Assembly: GCA_947044405.1 (NCBI GenBank)
Contig: CAMRHE010000353.1
Coordinates: forward strand, 682,001 to 746,000
Direction: 5' to 3'
Length of the DNA stretch: 64,000 nt
Source: Leptodactylus fallax
Taxonomy: Eukaryota > Chordata > Amphibia > Anura > Leptodactylidae
Position numbers and translations under genes: made by a program
Shown: piece after piece, positions 1 through 10,894 of the stretch
Layout: each line of letters opens with the position of its first letter
Position numbering within the stretch: the stretch's first letter is position 1
The notes under the pieces: model-generated
The model's input: the letters and a program-made list of their open reading frames with translations, nothing else
Told to the model about the DNA's origin: nothing
Databases searched by the model: none

Positions 1-414
1 CACCTCTTTGGCCTTTCGATGCTTCTTAAGTTGAGTAGCCAGGGCTATAACAGTGACCCCTCATGACAGCCTTATGGGCATCCCAAAGAGTGGCCTCAGA
101 GGAGATCAAGTGCGCATTATGGCTAAAGTATTCCACGAGCTGTATACGAAGGCTATTACAGGAGGTCAGGGAGTGGATGAGGGACTCATTCAGCCGCCAG
201 TGGCAGCGTTTAGTCGGGGTGGAGGTGTGGGACAGTGTAATCAATACAGGAGTGTGGTCCGACCAGGAGATGGGGCCAAATGTACCTGTATGATCAATGT
301 GGTTTCCTGAAGGAAAGCCACATCTACCCAGAGGGATCTAAGCTCACGCAGAACTAAATGTCATTTTGTGTTGGAGCTCAGGCCCTTAACATTCAATGTA
401 AAACACTTAGCCAT
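1..414 (-). pseudogene. L1 ORF2 fragment (endonuclease) with internal deletion
   Basis: ORF2 encodes the endonuclease and reverse transcriptase used for target-primed reverse transcription. An ATG at 414-412 opens MAKCFTLNVKGLSSNTK, the usual N-terminal endonuclease strand, followed by an in-frame TGA, then ELRSLWVDVAFLQET, where the E is a catalytic-site residue. Directly after this the sequence jumps, with a frame change, to the SDHTPV histidine motif at the far end of the endonuclease (near 255), and then to the linker containing RWRLNE-like and AHKAVMRG motifs (26-244). Roughly the central 150-200 residues of the nuclease are therefore missing. The reverse transcriptase would lie outside the window to the left. 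Confidence 0.8.
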
Positions 415-1189
415 GAGGAAACAAAGAGAGGTACCAGCAAATGTGTAGGAGAACATATGTAGGCAGATCTCACCCAACCTCGAGGGAAGGGGTTCAGCAC
501 AAAGGCTTCTGTGGAGAGGGTCTTGGTGGTCAGCCACTGGGATAGAAGGACTTCAAACCTATGTAGAGGGAGGGGGAGGGAAGAGAGGGAAGGAAAGAGA
601 ACAAACAGAAAACAATCAGACAATACTACAAGACATAATTGTGTCATGGGCAGAACTAAAACTCCTGACTGGGGACTAAGAGTAAGTGCTAGGGTGAATG
701 TAGGCAAACTAACCAAAAAGGGTCCAAAATCGGGACCCACAACTGGGTGAAGCCCCCACAGTGGGGGAGCGGAAGGGGACCATCAGTAGACAGACCAGTT
801 AAGGATAGTAGAGGGCAATGATGAAAATTACTAAGGGAAGAGAGAGAAATATATAGGTAAGAGGGAGGGCAACCTCCTACCCTGCCTGCAAAAAAAATGG
901 AAAAAAGAAACTAGAAAGGGATCAAAAACGAGCAAGAAAAAAACTTTGCAAACAGGTGTCGGTACCAAACAGAGAACAGTAGTCCACAGTTAGCCGTCTG
1001 GAACTGCAGAAACAGGCTCCAATCCAGTACCTAGGGAAATGGAAGGAAGAAAGAAAAGTCATTGTAATCACCGGTGTGGCGGATCCACCCGATGTCATCG
1101 AGGAGCAGCACCAGGCAGGGCAGTTGTCTTTTCGGCTTCTGGTGAGACCACAGTTGAGGAGGTGGTGGTGGAGGTATGGCCAGCTTCCA

Positions 1190-2006
1190 GTCAGGAATAT
1201 CCAGGGGGGAGCAATGTCCATAGCTGAGCAGAATGATTTCAGGTCTGCATGAGAGCATAAGGTGGCTGAGCGGCCATTGAGTCTAGCAGTCAGGGCAAAG
1301 AGGAAGCACCACCGGTATGGTATCTGACGTTCACGTAGTATCTGAAGGAGGGGACGCAAATGTCTCCGTTTCTGCAGAGTGATCCAGGAAAGGTCTTGAT
1401 AAAGTTGTATCTTGGCCCCATCAAATTCAAGGTCTTTGAGGGCTCTGGCCTTAGAAAATATGGCTTACTTCAAGGCAAAATCATTCACACAGCAGATCAC
1501 ATCACGTGGAGTGGGCCCAGTGCCCTTGGGGGTGCAAATCTCTGTGTGCTCAGTACAGCTTGATCTTATGGGTAGGAGGTTCTTACAGGATGGAATTAAA
1601 GATTGCCTCCAGAGTAGCATGGAGGTCCTCCTTTCGGGTAGCCTCAAGCAGCCCCTTGACTCTAATATTGTTGCGCCTGCCTCTATTATCCATGTCCTCA
1701 ATATGGTGCTGCATGTCATTGGACAAATGACTGAGACAGAACAGAGTCCTGAAGCAGGGAGATATAGGCAGGGGTCTGGTCATGATCATCCTCTAGATAA
1801 TCAACCAGGGGTGCAATATGATGAAGGTCTTGCTGTAGTGCAGAAATTTCAGCACTGATTTCCATGCGGATTTCCTTGCGCCATGCCTCAGTGACTTCAG
1901 CAACTAGTGAGTGAGTGAGGAACTGAAGCCACTGTGGCGGGAGAGAGGATGGAGGCAAGTCACTCTTTTCCAGTTGCAGGTGCTGGGAGGCAGCATAGGG
2001 GGACAC
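1190..2006 (-). pseudogene. L1 ORF1 RNA-binding protein relic
   Basis: ORF1p of L1 elements is a trimeric RNA chaperone that coats the element RNA. On the minus strand the relic begins with a charged helical stretch (1716-2006, with EAWRKEIRMEIS and DLHHIAPLVDYLE), compatible with the coiled coil. It continues with DMDNRGRRNNIRVKGLLEAT (about 1600-1700), the diagnostic start of the RRM, then KGTGPTPRDVICCVNDF (about 1470-1530), and ends with a C-terminal domain containing RPLLQILRERQIPYRW and ARLNGR (about 1200-1359). These blocks are in different frames, so at least two frameshifts have accumulated. Its position just upstream of ORF2 fits L1. I am confident of the family and less so of the exact ends. 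Confidence 0.78.
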
Positions 2007-2560
2007 AGATGGGGTAGCTCCAAGGTCCAGGAGTGTGCAGGAGAGGAATTCCCAGGCTGCAGATGATGCACTGATGAGGAAGACACTGGAGGGAGTAAGG
2101 TTGAGGAGGGACCCTCAGGAGAGTGAGCAGTAGCTGAGGGGGAATCAGTGGCGGGAGCTGAGGCTGGATGTCGAAATGTAGCAGGCTGCAGAGGGAGAAG
2201 CTGGGGGCTAGAGCGTTGCAGAGAGGAGGCAGCGGAGAAGCCCTGCAGCATCTGGGAAGCAGCGGAGGTCAGAGCTGCCGGTGGCACCATATTGGAAACC
2301 TACGGCAGCGAAGATGCACAGTCTCTGGAGCCTGGAGCAATGGACCCACCTGGGAGACCATCTGGAGATTTGGATGCAGCGGCGATGCAGTGTGGCTGCG
2401 TGGAGGGAGTGGAGCAAGCGTCGGGGCTTCGGAGGAAGGCGGTAGGAGAGTTGATGCGGCCTGGCAAGATGGCCGCCGCCTCCTGGCAGCACGGAGGGGG
2501 AGCTGATACTGGGACCAGGTAGGAAGCGATCCTAGGCTGTCCTGGCCGGTCAGAGGCAGG

Positions 2561-3551
2561 GGTCCCTGAGGTGGAGGTCCTGGTTGTTTTTTTCCCCATG
2601 GGGGGGAAGCAGGCAGCTAATATAGATCCCTTCGCAGGCAGGCAGGGCAGGAGCCAAAGAAGAGTGCATCCTGCTACATCAAGTCGTGGCCACGCCTCCA
2701 GCTTTTTTTTTTTTCTTTCTATAAAGTGGCCTGTCTTGGGCTGGTTTAAGTTAAATAAATAGTGAAAATGCCGCCACCTCCTAGCTGGAAGGAAAACATC
2801 TAGTTTCTTTTCTCTTTCCAATGATTTGTGGAGCAGTAGGCAGTCTGCAGCTCCACCAATCAGATGTAGGTAAACAATGCAAAGAACACTCACACGGCAG
2901 TGACACTACAGAGGAAGCCACTCTATCATACTCAAGGGCTTCAAAGAGTTCTTCATGACCATCCCTCCCTTCTACCTCAAAAAACTTTTCCCATTCATTT
3001 CTATGGGGTAGCAGATTTTTACCTCTTGCTATTTTTTTTTCAGCTAGAGGAAAAAATAAGCATCATGGCCTATCTTCTGGCAGTTTTTGCATCAGTTCTT
3101 CAGAGTCTGAGCCGTGCATGCAGAAGCGGAGGTCGGACTGTATTGGAGTGGGGATCGGTGAATAAAACATCAGCTGTTACCCGTTGGAATAATCTAATGG
3201 ATAGCAGGGACCGAACTTCCTCTGCACTAGGCAAGGTGCATAAAAATGACAAATACTCACCTTTCCTAGGCATCTGGCAGTCCCCAGGTGTCCTCCTCTG
3301 GCTGATGTCACGCACCCAGCATCACCGCTGAAGCCTGCAACAATATACTGTATGCGGGACAGTAAAGGGTTAACACACTGTACAGCCCGTAAACGGGGGG
3401 CAGTAAAGAGAATAATATACTGTGGAGGCTGTAAAAGTGGCGTTGTTGGTGAAAGGAGTTACATTGAGACCCCTAGTGTGTTGCGACTTCCAGTCACAAA
3501 AAAGTAGAGCAGTGTTTGACTTGAAGTTGCAGTTGTGGTTTTTATAGCTTA
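2561..3551. other. Unassigned interspersed sequence
   Basis: No reading frame here resembles a protein I know. The stretch contains T-runs near 2702-2714 and 3032-3040 and ends at the Helitron terminus at 3552. It is probably old repeat debris. I see no splice-site-flanked open frame that fits STAT1. Confidence 0.4.
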
Positions 3552-3737
3552 CTAGCAGAAGGAACCGGCTTCACACGGGTATATTTAATTTTTTGTTTGT
3601 GTAGTGGCCCCATAAGAATTGGCCAGTTTTGCACTTGACATCCAGTATGGAAGTCTATTTATGGCTGTGTTGTTATGGAAACCTGGTAAATGAAATGTGA
3701 ACTTATATTGACTGATGCACGTCATATCACTGACTAT

Positions 3738-4808
3738 TTAACCCTTAGGCGCACCAGGACGTACAGTTACGTCCTGGTGCACGTGACTAAACATGGCGGT
3801 CGCTCTGAAACAGAGTGGACGCACTAGCTGCCAGTTTGCGCTGTTTCATACATCAGGGACCCGGCATCATTGTCCGTGATCAGAGATGACTCTGATCACG
3901 GACATTTAACCACTCAGATGGTTACTAAATGGTTACTTTCAGTTTCTATTTGCTTCTCGTAACGGGACAGCCCCCCAAGAGGCGAAATCGCGGGGGAGGC
4001 GCTCCATTACCATGGCAGCCTGGAGCCTTCTGAAGGCTCCCAGCCCTGCCATTGTATTTATTGTAAGTACTGAAGCCTGCGTGTAGCAGTCTTCTATAGT
4101 TACATATCAAATCTGCCATAGACTGCAATACAGTAGTACATCACATGTTCAAGCCCCCTAGGGGGAGCTAAAAAAAAAAAAAAAGAAAAAAGTTTTTAAA
4201 AATATAAAAAATTAAAAACCCTAAAAGTTTAAATCACTCCCCTTTCCCTAGAGCACATATAAATAAATATAAACAAACACATTAGGTATCCCAAAGTCCG
4301 AAAATGCCCAAACTATTAAAATATACAGTAAACGCTGTAGCAGGAAAAAAAAATCTAAATGGCTGATTTGGCGTTTTTTCACCAAATTACATCCCTAAAA
4401 AAATGGAATAAAAAGTGATTAAAAAACATCATACATCTCCCAACCTGGTATAAAAAAAAAAGTACATATCGTCCCGCAAAAAAAGACACCTCACACAGCT
4501 TCGTATGCTGAAATATAAAAAAGTTACAGGGGTCAGAATATGGTGATTCAAAAAAAAAAAAAAAAGACATAAGAAAACGGCGGTACTGGTTTTTTTTTCC
4601 CCTCAATTTCACGTCATTCTGAATTTTTTTTCCCGGTACATTGTACAAAATGATAAATGGTACCAATTTGAAGTACAACTTATCATGCAAAAATCAAGCC
4701 CTCATATGACTACGTAAACAGAAAAATTAGAAAGTTATGACTTTTGGAATGTAAGGAGTAAAAACGAAAACACAAAAATGAAAAATGTCTGCGTCTCCTA
4801 AGGGTTAA
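3738..4808. mobile_element. TTAA-flanked (piggyBac-type) MITE
   Basis: Terminal inverted repeats CCCTTAGGCGCACC and GCGTCTCCTAAGGG are each bounded by TTAA (3738-3741 and 4805-4808). A sequence at about 6128-6165 in the same Helitron continues straight through TATTTAAGGACCTGCG and is the empty version of this site, which supports TTAA duplication. The interior carries no transposase; it has A-rich and T-rich runs and a CACGGACA/TGTCCGTG-type hairpin. Superfamily assignment is by TTAA target and terminal repeats only. Confidence 0.7.
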
Positions 4809-5289
4809 GGACCTGCGACCTGCTATTGACTCTTACAGGTAATAAATAGTTTGGTAACTATGGAAACCTGGTGTAAAGTTGTGTGTATGTCAAGACTGAA
4901 GAACCTGTGATTTTCCATTGGTCTATAAGCGTCATGTGATCATGTACATCTCAGTTTGGAGATCAGTGAAAAATCTGCGATTGGTTGTTATGGAAAACCT
5001 GGAGTAAAGCTGTGTGTATGTGACCTTGTGTAACAGTATCATCCACAGCGCCCTGCCCCTTTAAAGCTGACCTACAGCAGTGAAGAAAAATGGCTGGGTT
5101 GTTATGGAAACATGGAGCGTAGCTGTGTGCATGTGGCTGACAATGCCTTGTCAGATTGGAGACGAGCTTGGGTCTGCTGAGAGTTTTCTTTAGCTTGAGC
5201 AGCAAGCATGTGTTTTGCTACAGGGGGCATAATTAGTTTAAAAACGTTTCAATTTATAAGAATGTTGACATCCAGTATGGCAGTCCAGT

Positions 5290-6045
5290 CAGTGGCGTAA
5301 ATACTGGGGTAGCCGCGATAGCGGCTGCCACAGGGCCTGGGACATTAGGGTTCCCGGCGGGCCCCTGATGATTTTTTTTTTTTTTTTTTTTAATAGGCTG
5401 TTACAGCAGGTAACAGGCCCTATTTACTTACCGATCCTGGCTCCTGAATACAGCCGCCTGCGCTTCCCCTTCTGCAGAGGCGGCTGTGAGCAGGAGCAGG
5501 GATCGGTAAGTAAGGCCTGCAGGCTGTGAACCCCACAAACACTGCTATCATTATACTCTGGGGTCTTTTCAGACCCAGAGTATAATGATCGGAGGCCCAG
5601 AGGAGTTGAGGGAACATAAAACACTTTCACTTACCTCTCCTGCACTCCAGCAGGCTTCGGGCCTCCTAGGTGACGTCCCAGACGTCGGTGGGCCAGTCCG
5701 ACGTCGTCATGTGTCGTGACACATGCCTGACTCACGTGACATCTGGTCCAATATTGAAGAGGTAGCGGGGAGTGCGCATAATACTATATGAAGGGGCCAC
5801 TATGGGGCAGAATACTGTGTGAAGGGGCCACTATGGGGCATAATACTGTGTGCAGGGGTCACTATGGGGCATAATACTGTGTGCAGGGGCCACTATGGGG
5901 CATAATAGTATATGCAGGAGCCACCATTGGGCATAATAGTGTGTGCAGGAATACAGTTTGTGCGGGGGGGGGGGGGCGCGGTTGCCTGGGGGGCCCCATA
6001 TCAAACGTTCGCCTTGGGGCCCAGCCATTCCTAGTTACGCCACTG
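5290..6045. mobile_element. hAT-type non-autonomous element with internal minisatellite
   Basis: Terminal inverted repeats CAGTGGCGTAAATAC and TAGTTACGCCACTG are flanked by an 8-bp duplication, agtccagt (5282-5289) versus agtctagt (6046-6053), 7 of 8 matching. The related Helitron at 59094-61231 has the uninterrupted site. The 8-bp duplication and CAG...CTG ends indicate hAT. Near its middle (about 5560-5595) there is an inverted ATTATACTCTGGG repeat, and at 5790-5955 a short tandem array. No transposase frame is present. Confidence 0.7.
5790..5955. repeat. Short minisatellite, about 32-bp unit
   Basis: About five tandem imperfect copies of a unit containing CACTATGGGGCATAATACTG and GTGTGCAGGGGC inside the hAT-type element. 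Read on the opposite strand the unit (CAGTATTATGCCCCATAGTG) resembles the unit of the large array at 18440-27660. Confidence 0.8.
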
Positions 6046-6464
6046 AGTCTAGTATAGGTACAGTCTTTTTATGGCTGTGTTGTTATGGAAACCTGGTAAA
6101 TGAAATGTGACCTTATATTGGCTGATACACGTGATATTTAAGGACCTGCGAACTGCTATTGACAAATACAGGTCATAAATAGCTTGGTTGCTATGGAAAC
6201 CTGTGTGCCTGAGGAGACTAAGCGCCTGCGAGCTTCTATTGGCTGATAAGGGACATGTGACCATGTGTATGGCAGTTGGAATATGAGTGAAAGACTTGCA
6301 GGCTTGTATTAGCTGATGCAGGTAATTTTTTGGGAATACTGTATCTCAGGAACGGTAAGTCCTAGAGAGCTGAGACCCAGTCTAAAATCCTCCCAGACAA
6401 CTGATGTACCTGTGTACCAAATTTGGTGAGGATCGGCCCAGTTGTTTGGTCGCGCATAAACAGA

Positions 6465-6782
6465 CAAACTCATATATATACTGTATATATATATATATAT
6501 ACTGTATATATATATGAATGAGATTGTCTACGCTTATTGTGTAAAGCTAGTAATGTGTAAACTCAGATTTTTTTGAGTGGTGGTATATTGCTGAATACTT
6601 TCTATATACTGTATAGTGTGTGTGCGCGCAATGCCAGTATTTGGTGTGTATATTATGTATTTGCTTGTGTAACATGAATATGCATACCATGCATCCAACG
6701 TGTATATAATATATGCATATGTTGTATAATATGTGCATAAAATGTGTATATAATAGTGCCATATAATGTATATTTGTGTATA
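6465..6782. repeat. TA-rich low-complexity DNA
   Basis: Alternating TA tracts at 6474-6515 and purine/pyrimidine-alternating TATATAATATATGCATA sequence up to the Tc1 terminus. No coding content is seen. Confidence 0.7.
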
Positions 6783-8352
6783 CACTGTGTTCCAAATTAT
6801 TATGCAAATAATATTTTCTCATATTTTCCAAAATTACCTATATGAATTGCAGTCATTGTAATTTTCCAGTCATCAACTATTCGAGTATAATTGAAAGGTT
6901 TTTGAACAAACTGCCTATGATAACAGTATATTTAAAAAAAAAAATAAACACTCAAAATGCACTCAAAATGCATGTTTTAAATTATTATGCACAGCAGAAT
7001 TTGCAACCTTTTCATTTTTATTAAGAACAAAAAAATGGTCATTGTGAAATTATAAGCATTAGCAGGTTATTACAAACTGAAATCAAACAGTTTTCAAGCC
7101 AAAACTTTATTCTAGGTGATGTTACATTTGCACATAGGACCCCTTGTTCGAAAGAAGCTTCTGAACTCTCTCGTCCATTGAATTTGTCAGTTTTTGGATG
7201 GTTTCTGCTTCAATTGTTTTGCATGAGGACAGAATACCCTCCCAGAGCTGTTGCTTAGATGTGAACTGCCTCCCACCATCATAGACACTCCTTTTGATGA
7301 TGCTCCAGAGGTTCTCAATGGGGTTGAGGTCAGGGGAGCATGGGGGCCACACCATAAGTTTGTCCCCTTTTATGCCCATAGCAGCCAGAGATGCAGATGT
7401 GTTATTTGCAGCATGAGACGGTGTATTATCATGCATGAAAATGATCTTTCTGCGGAATGCATGGTTCTTCTTCTTGAACCATGGCAGGAAGTGCTGTTTG
7501 AGAAACTCCACATACATTATGGGAGTTCATCTTTACCCCTTCAGGGATCCTAAAGGGGCTGACAATCTCTCTCCCCATGATTCCAGCCCAAAAAATTACT
7601 CCACCTCCTCCTTGTTGGTGCCGTAGCCGTGTTTGCATGGGGTGTCCATCAACAAGCCATCCATCTGGACCATCGAGTGTTGCACAGCACTCATCGGTGA
7701 ACAAAACAGTTTTGAAGTCAGTCTTCATGTATTGTTTGGCCCACTGGAGCCGTTTCTGCTTGTGTGCAGTGGATAGAGGAGGTCGACAGGATGGCTTACG
7801 CACAGCTGCAAACCTCTGAAGGACCCTGCATCTTGTTGTTCGGGGGGACGTTGGAGGCACCAGCAGCTTCAAAAACTTGTCTGCTGCTATGATAAGGCAT
7901 TTTTGAAGCTGCTCTTTTAACCTGACGTAATTGCCTGCTGGAAAGAGTCCTCAATTTTCCCTTATCAGCACGCACACGTGTGTGCTGTGAATTAGCTACA
8001 TACTTCTTGATTGTGCGATGATCACGATGAAGTGTCTTGGCAATGTTGATTGTAGTCATGCCTTGACCTAAACACTCCACAATTTGTTGCTTCTCAGCAG
8101 CCGACACATCCTTTTTCTTTCCCATTTTGGCTGAAAATGTAGGCTGCTTAATAATGTGGGACAGCCTTCTTAAGTAGTCTTGCCTTTAATTGGACACACC
8201 TGCCAAACTAATTAGCACAGGTGTCTGCAATTGCTTTCAGTGATATAAAGAGCCCTGACACACATCACCATCAATGAGTTTAACTGACAAACACAAAAAT
8301 TCTTACCTTATCACTCCTAAACACTTTTTGCATAATAATTTGGAACACAGTG
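6783..8352 (-). mobile_element. Tc1/mariner element, DD37E-like, with matching ends
   Basis: Bounded by TA target duplications (6781-6782, 8353-8354), with inverted repeats that share CACTGTGTTCCAAATTATTA at the outer ends. About 1.57 kb, the usual size for a Tc1-like element. The transposase relic is on the minus strand (7122-8125). The terminal repeats are well preserved, but the gene is frameshifted, so this copy is non-autonomous. Confidence 0.88.
7122..8125 (-). pseudogene. Tc1-like transposase, frameshifted
   Basis: The enzyme cuts and joins transposon ends at TA sites. It starts at ATG 8125 with MGKKKDVSAAEKQQIVECLG, a helix-turn-helix DNA-binding region, continuing to about 7850. The second frame (7429-7872) carries VLFTDEC, the first catalytic Asp. 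The third frame (7122-7517) carries FMHDN, the second Asp, and [11 protein letters not shown], with the catalytic Glu. I count 37 residues between the second Asp and the Glu, against 34 in classical Tc1, which fits the DD37E group. Two frameshifts (near 7850 and 7515) break the frame. Length would otherwise be about 335 residues, typical of the family. Confidence 0.85.
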
Positions 8353-8484
8353 TATGTGCAAATAATTTTATATCTGTTTGATTGTGGAATACAAAGAAGT
8401 GGAAATCAAGGGTTTCTCTGTTCTCTGCCCATCACTGGGTCTGCAGCTATGTATAATAGCTGGCGCCCTGCTTCTGATGATATG

Positions 8485-9030
8485 TAGAGATGAGCAAATC
8501 GAAGCTGCAGAAGTGGAATTCGATCTGAATTTCAGAAAATATTCGATTTGCATCAAATCCGAATTTCCTCAGGTTTCGTGGTAATGATTCGCATTTAGTT
8601 CAAAATGGCTGCTCTAAATGGGGCAAGGAACTCTGGGAATGCTGGATCAAACACAATGCCATGCAGCCAATCAGCAGCCAGCCCTGTGAGGTCACATCCC
8701 TTTAACCCGTTCGCAACCACACACGGCATGTTTGACCGCTGCATCGGTGTTAAATCTCCCCGATCGGTTTTGGAGCAGGGTGTTAGCTGTAACTAACAGC
8801 TAACACCCTGCTCCATAACCGATCCGGGGACATAACAACTTGGATGCCGCGGTCAAACATGACCACGGCATCCAAGGGCTTCCGCCATTTTGCCGCCCAC
8901 CCCGGCTCGCTGCAGCCAATAAATAGCTGTTTTTGGTATGTGATTCGTTACGATTTAATTCAGATCGAATAGAATCATATCGCGAAATTCGGCGAAGTTG
9001 CCGAATCGAATTTTTGAATACTCATCTCTA
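8485..9030. mobile_element. MITE with TAGAGATGAG termini
   Basis: Ends are TAGAGATGAG (8485-8494) and CTCATCTCTA (9021-9030), with further inverted similarity inside (ATTCGAT and AATCGAAT blocks). The middle contains a long palindrome, GCAGGGTGTTAGCTGT and its complement around 8776-8812, plus outer inverted pieces with CGGCATGTTTGACCGC. No open transposase. I could not define a clean target duplication, so the superfamily is left open. Confidence 0.65.
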
Positions 9031-9873
9031 ATCACATGATCCGATTTAAAGAGCATGTATGATTAGCAAGTTAGGAGTGCTGCATTTTAAAATTTTAATA
9101 TACAATGACATTAGAATTTAGGTATTCAACTCTGAGGCTACTTTTGGGCAAGTGTACCTCTTGGTGAGAGATTGCTCTATGATGCATTCAAAGACATTTT
9201 ATGCAGTTGACAGAATTTGAGATGGGACCAAATCACTGCCCACCTTTTAGGCTGTACTGGGCTAGGATGTGTTCCACCAGTAGAAAGGATAGTTTGATCT
9301 GCCAACAAGCACAAGCATCTCCCAGTTTCCTTGTCTCATCTAGACACAAGTGGCACTTACGTTTCCTGTCATTGACAGCTACCCACCATTGCCTTCAATT
9401 GCAGTGGTGTTGTATACCTGGACTGCTATGAACTGAAACCATAAAATCTTTAGCACTGAATTCAGGTTCTGTTTGGGATCTGGAAATGGTTGAGTACGAG
9501 TATGGAGACATCATGGAGATCGCTTCAATCCTGCCTTTGCTGTGGAGTAACACACTGCCCCAATTGCAGGTGTTCTGATTTGGGGATCTATCACATACCA
9601 CAGTTGGTCACCCCTTGTGATGATACGAGGAACACAAACAGCACAAGTGTTGCCTCTCATGGCAGGGCTTCCAATTGGCATATTTGTAAATTTATGGGAC
9701 CATCTGGAGTGCTCCAGGATATCATACTTAAATGATATGTCTCCATGCACTAGCAAATGTCATCTTGTATCCTGGCTAGAGATGGCCCTACAGGGTACTA
9801 GAGCCTCCTTTCAACTGTACAATTTTCCCTAATAAACTAATCCTTTCACTCTAATATTGCAATCACTTACATA
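9031..9873. other. Unassigned, possibly decayed transposon
   Basis: 9201-9835 holds overlapping short open frames on both strands (for example 9617-9832 plus and 9511-9756 minus), but none shows catalytic motifs I can name. It lies between a MITE and a Tc1 element and has no recognisable termini. It does not encode the next STAT1 exon that would follow 13680 on the minus strand. Confidence 0.35.
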
Positions 9874-10026
9874 CAGTGCCTTGCGAAAGTATTCGGCCCC
9901 CTTGAACTTTTCAACCTTTTGCCACATTTCAGGCTTCAAAGATAAAGATATAGAAATTTACATTTTTTGGCGAAGAAACAACAAGTGGGACACAATTGTG
10001 AAATGGAACGAAATTTATTGGTTATT

Positions 10027-10894
10027 TTAAACTTTTGTAAAAAATAAAAAACTGAAAAGTGGGGCGTGCCAAATTATTCGGTCCCCTTGAGTTAATACTT
10101 TGTAGCGCCACCTTTTGCTGCGATTACAGCTGTAAGTCGCTTGGGGTATGTCTCTATCAGTTTTGCACATCGAGAGACAAATTCTTGCCCATTCTTCCTT
10201 GGAAAACAGCTCAAGCTCAGTGAGGTTGGATGGAGAGCGTTTGTGAACAGCAGTTTTCAGCTCTTTCCACAGATTCTCGATTGGATTCAGGTCTGGACTT
10301 TGACTTGGCCATTCTAACACCTGGATACATTTGTGAACCATTCCATTGTAGATTTTGCTTTATGTTTGGGATCATTGTCTTGTTGGAAGATAAATCTCCA
10401 TCCCAGTCTCAGGTCTTTTGCAGGTTTTCTTCCAGAATGGTCCTGTATTTGGCTCCATCCATCTTCCCATCAATTTTAACCATCTTCCTGAAGAAAAGCA
10501 GGCCCAAACCATGATGCTGCCACCACCATGTTTGACAGTGGGGATGGTGTGTTCAGGGTGATGAGCTGTGTTGCTTTTACGCCAAACATATCGTTTTGCA
10601 TTGTGGCCAAAAAGTTAGATTTTGGTTTCATCTGACCAGAGCACCTTCTTCCACGTTTGGTGTCTCCCCCAGGTGGCTTGTGGCAAACTTTAAATGATAC
10701 TTTTTATGGATATCTTTAAGAAATGGCTTTCTTCTTGCCACTCTTCCATAACGGCCAGATTTGTGCAGTGTACGACTGATTGTTGTCCTATGGACAGACT
10801 CTACCACCTCAGCTGTAGATTTCTGCAGTTCATCCAGAGTGATCATGGGCCTCTTAGCTGCATCTCTGATCAGTCTTCTCCTTGTTTGAGATGA
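10027..10894 (-). pseudogene. Tc1-like transposase, C-terminal portion
   Basis: Follows on the minus strand after the LINE. It begins KLSSQTRRRLIRDAAKRP, then the paired-like region ending LHKSGRYGRVARRKPFLKD. The catalytic triad is spread over broken frames: WSDETKI near 10615-10630, followed by a stop; QQDNDPKH near 10365-10385; and [11 protein letters not shown] near 10260-10300. The last frame ends in the inverted terminal region. Several frameshifts and stops are present. Classical DD34E-type residues are all visible, so loss of function comes from frame damage and the LINE. Confidence 0.82.

Larger units (their letters stand above)
1..2560 (-). mobile_element. L1/Tx1-type non-LTR retrotransposon, 5' part, cut by the window edge
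   Basis: Read on the minus strand this has L1 order: GC-rich leader (about 2010-2560), an ORF1 relic (about 1190-2006), a spacer of several hundred bases without recognisable protein, then the start of ORF2 at 414, which runs off the left edge. ORF1 is recognised by the RRM-like block with RRNNIRVKG and by the C-terminal domain; ORF2 by its endonuclease motifs. Several frameshifts and an internal deletion show the copy is dead. The leader boundary near 2560 is a guess from base composition; it contains a CG-rich stretch with GATGGCCGCC. Confidence 0.75.
3552..6480 (-). mobile_element. Non-autonomous Helitron carrying two nested insertions
   Basis: Read on the minus strand the 3' end is a hairpin-forming block around ACCCGTGTGAAGCCGG followed by CTAG (3552-3555) and a flanking T, matching Helitron 3' ends (hairpin plus CTRR, insertion between A and T). 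The 5' end lies in the TA-rich tract near 6480 and continues GAGTTTGTCTGTTTATGC and CGCGACCAAAC, followed by the CACCAAATTTGG and CTGAGATACAG blocks typical of this Helitron group. The interior has repeated modules with GTTTCCATAACAACC. No Rep/helicase gene is present, so it would depend on an autonomous partner. A TTAA MITE (3738-4808) and a hAT-type element (5290-6045) are inserted inside. Confidence 0.75.
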
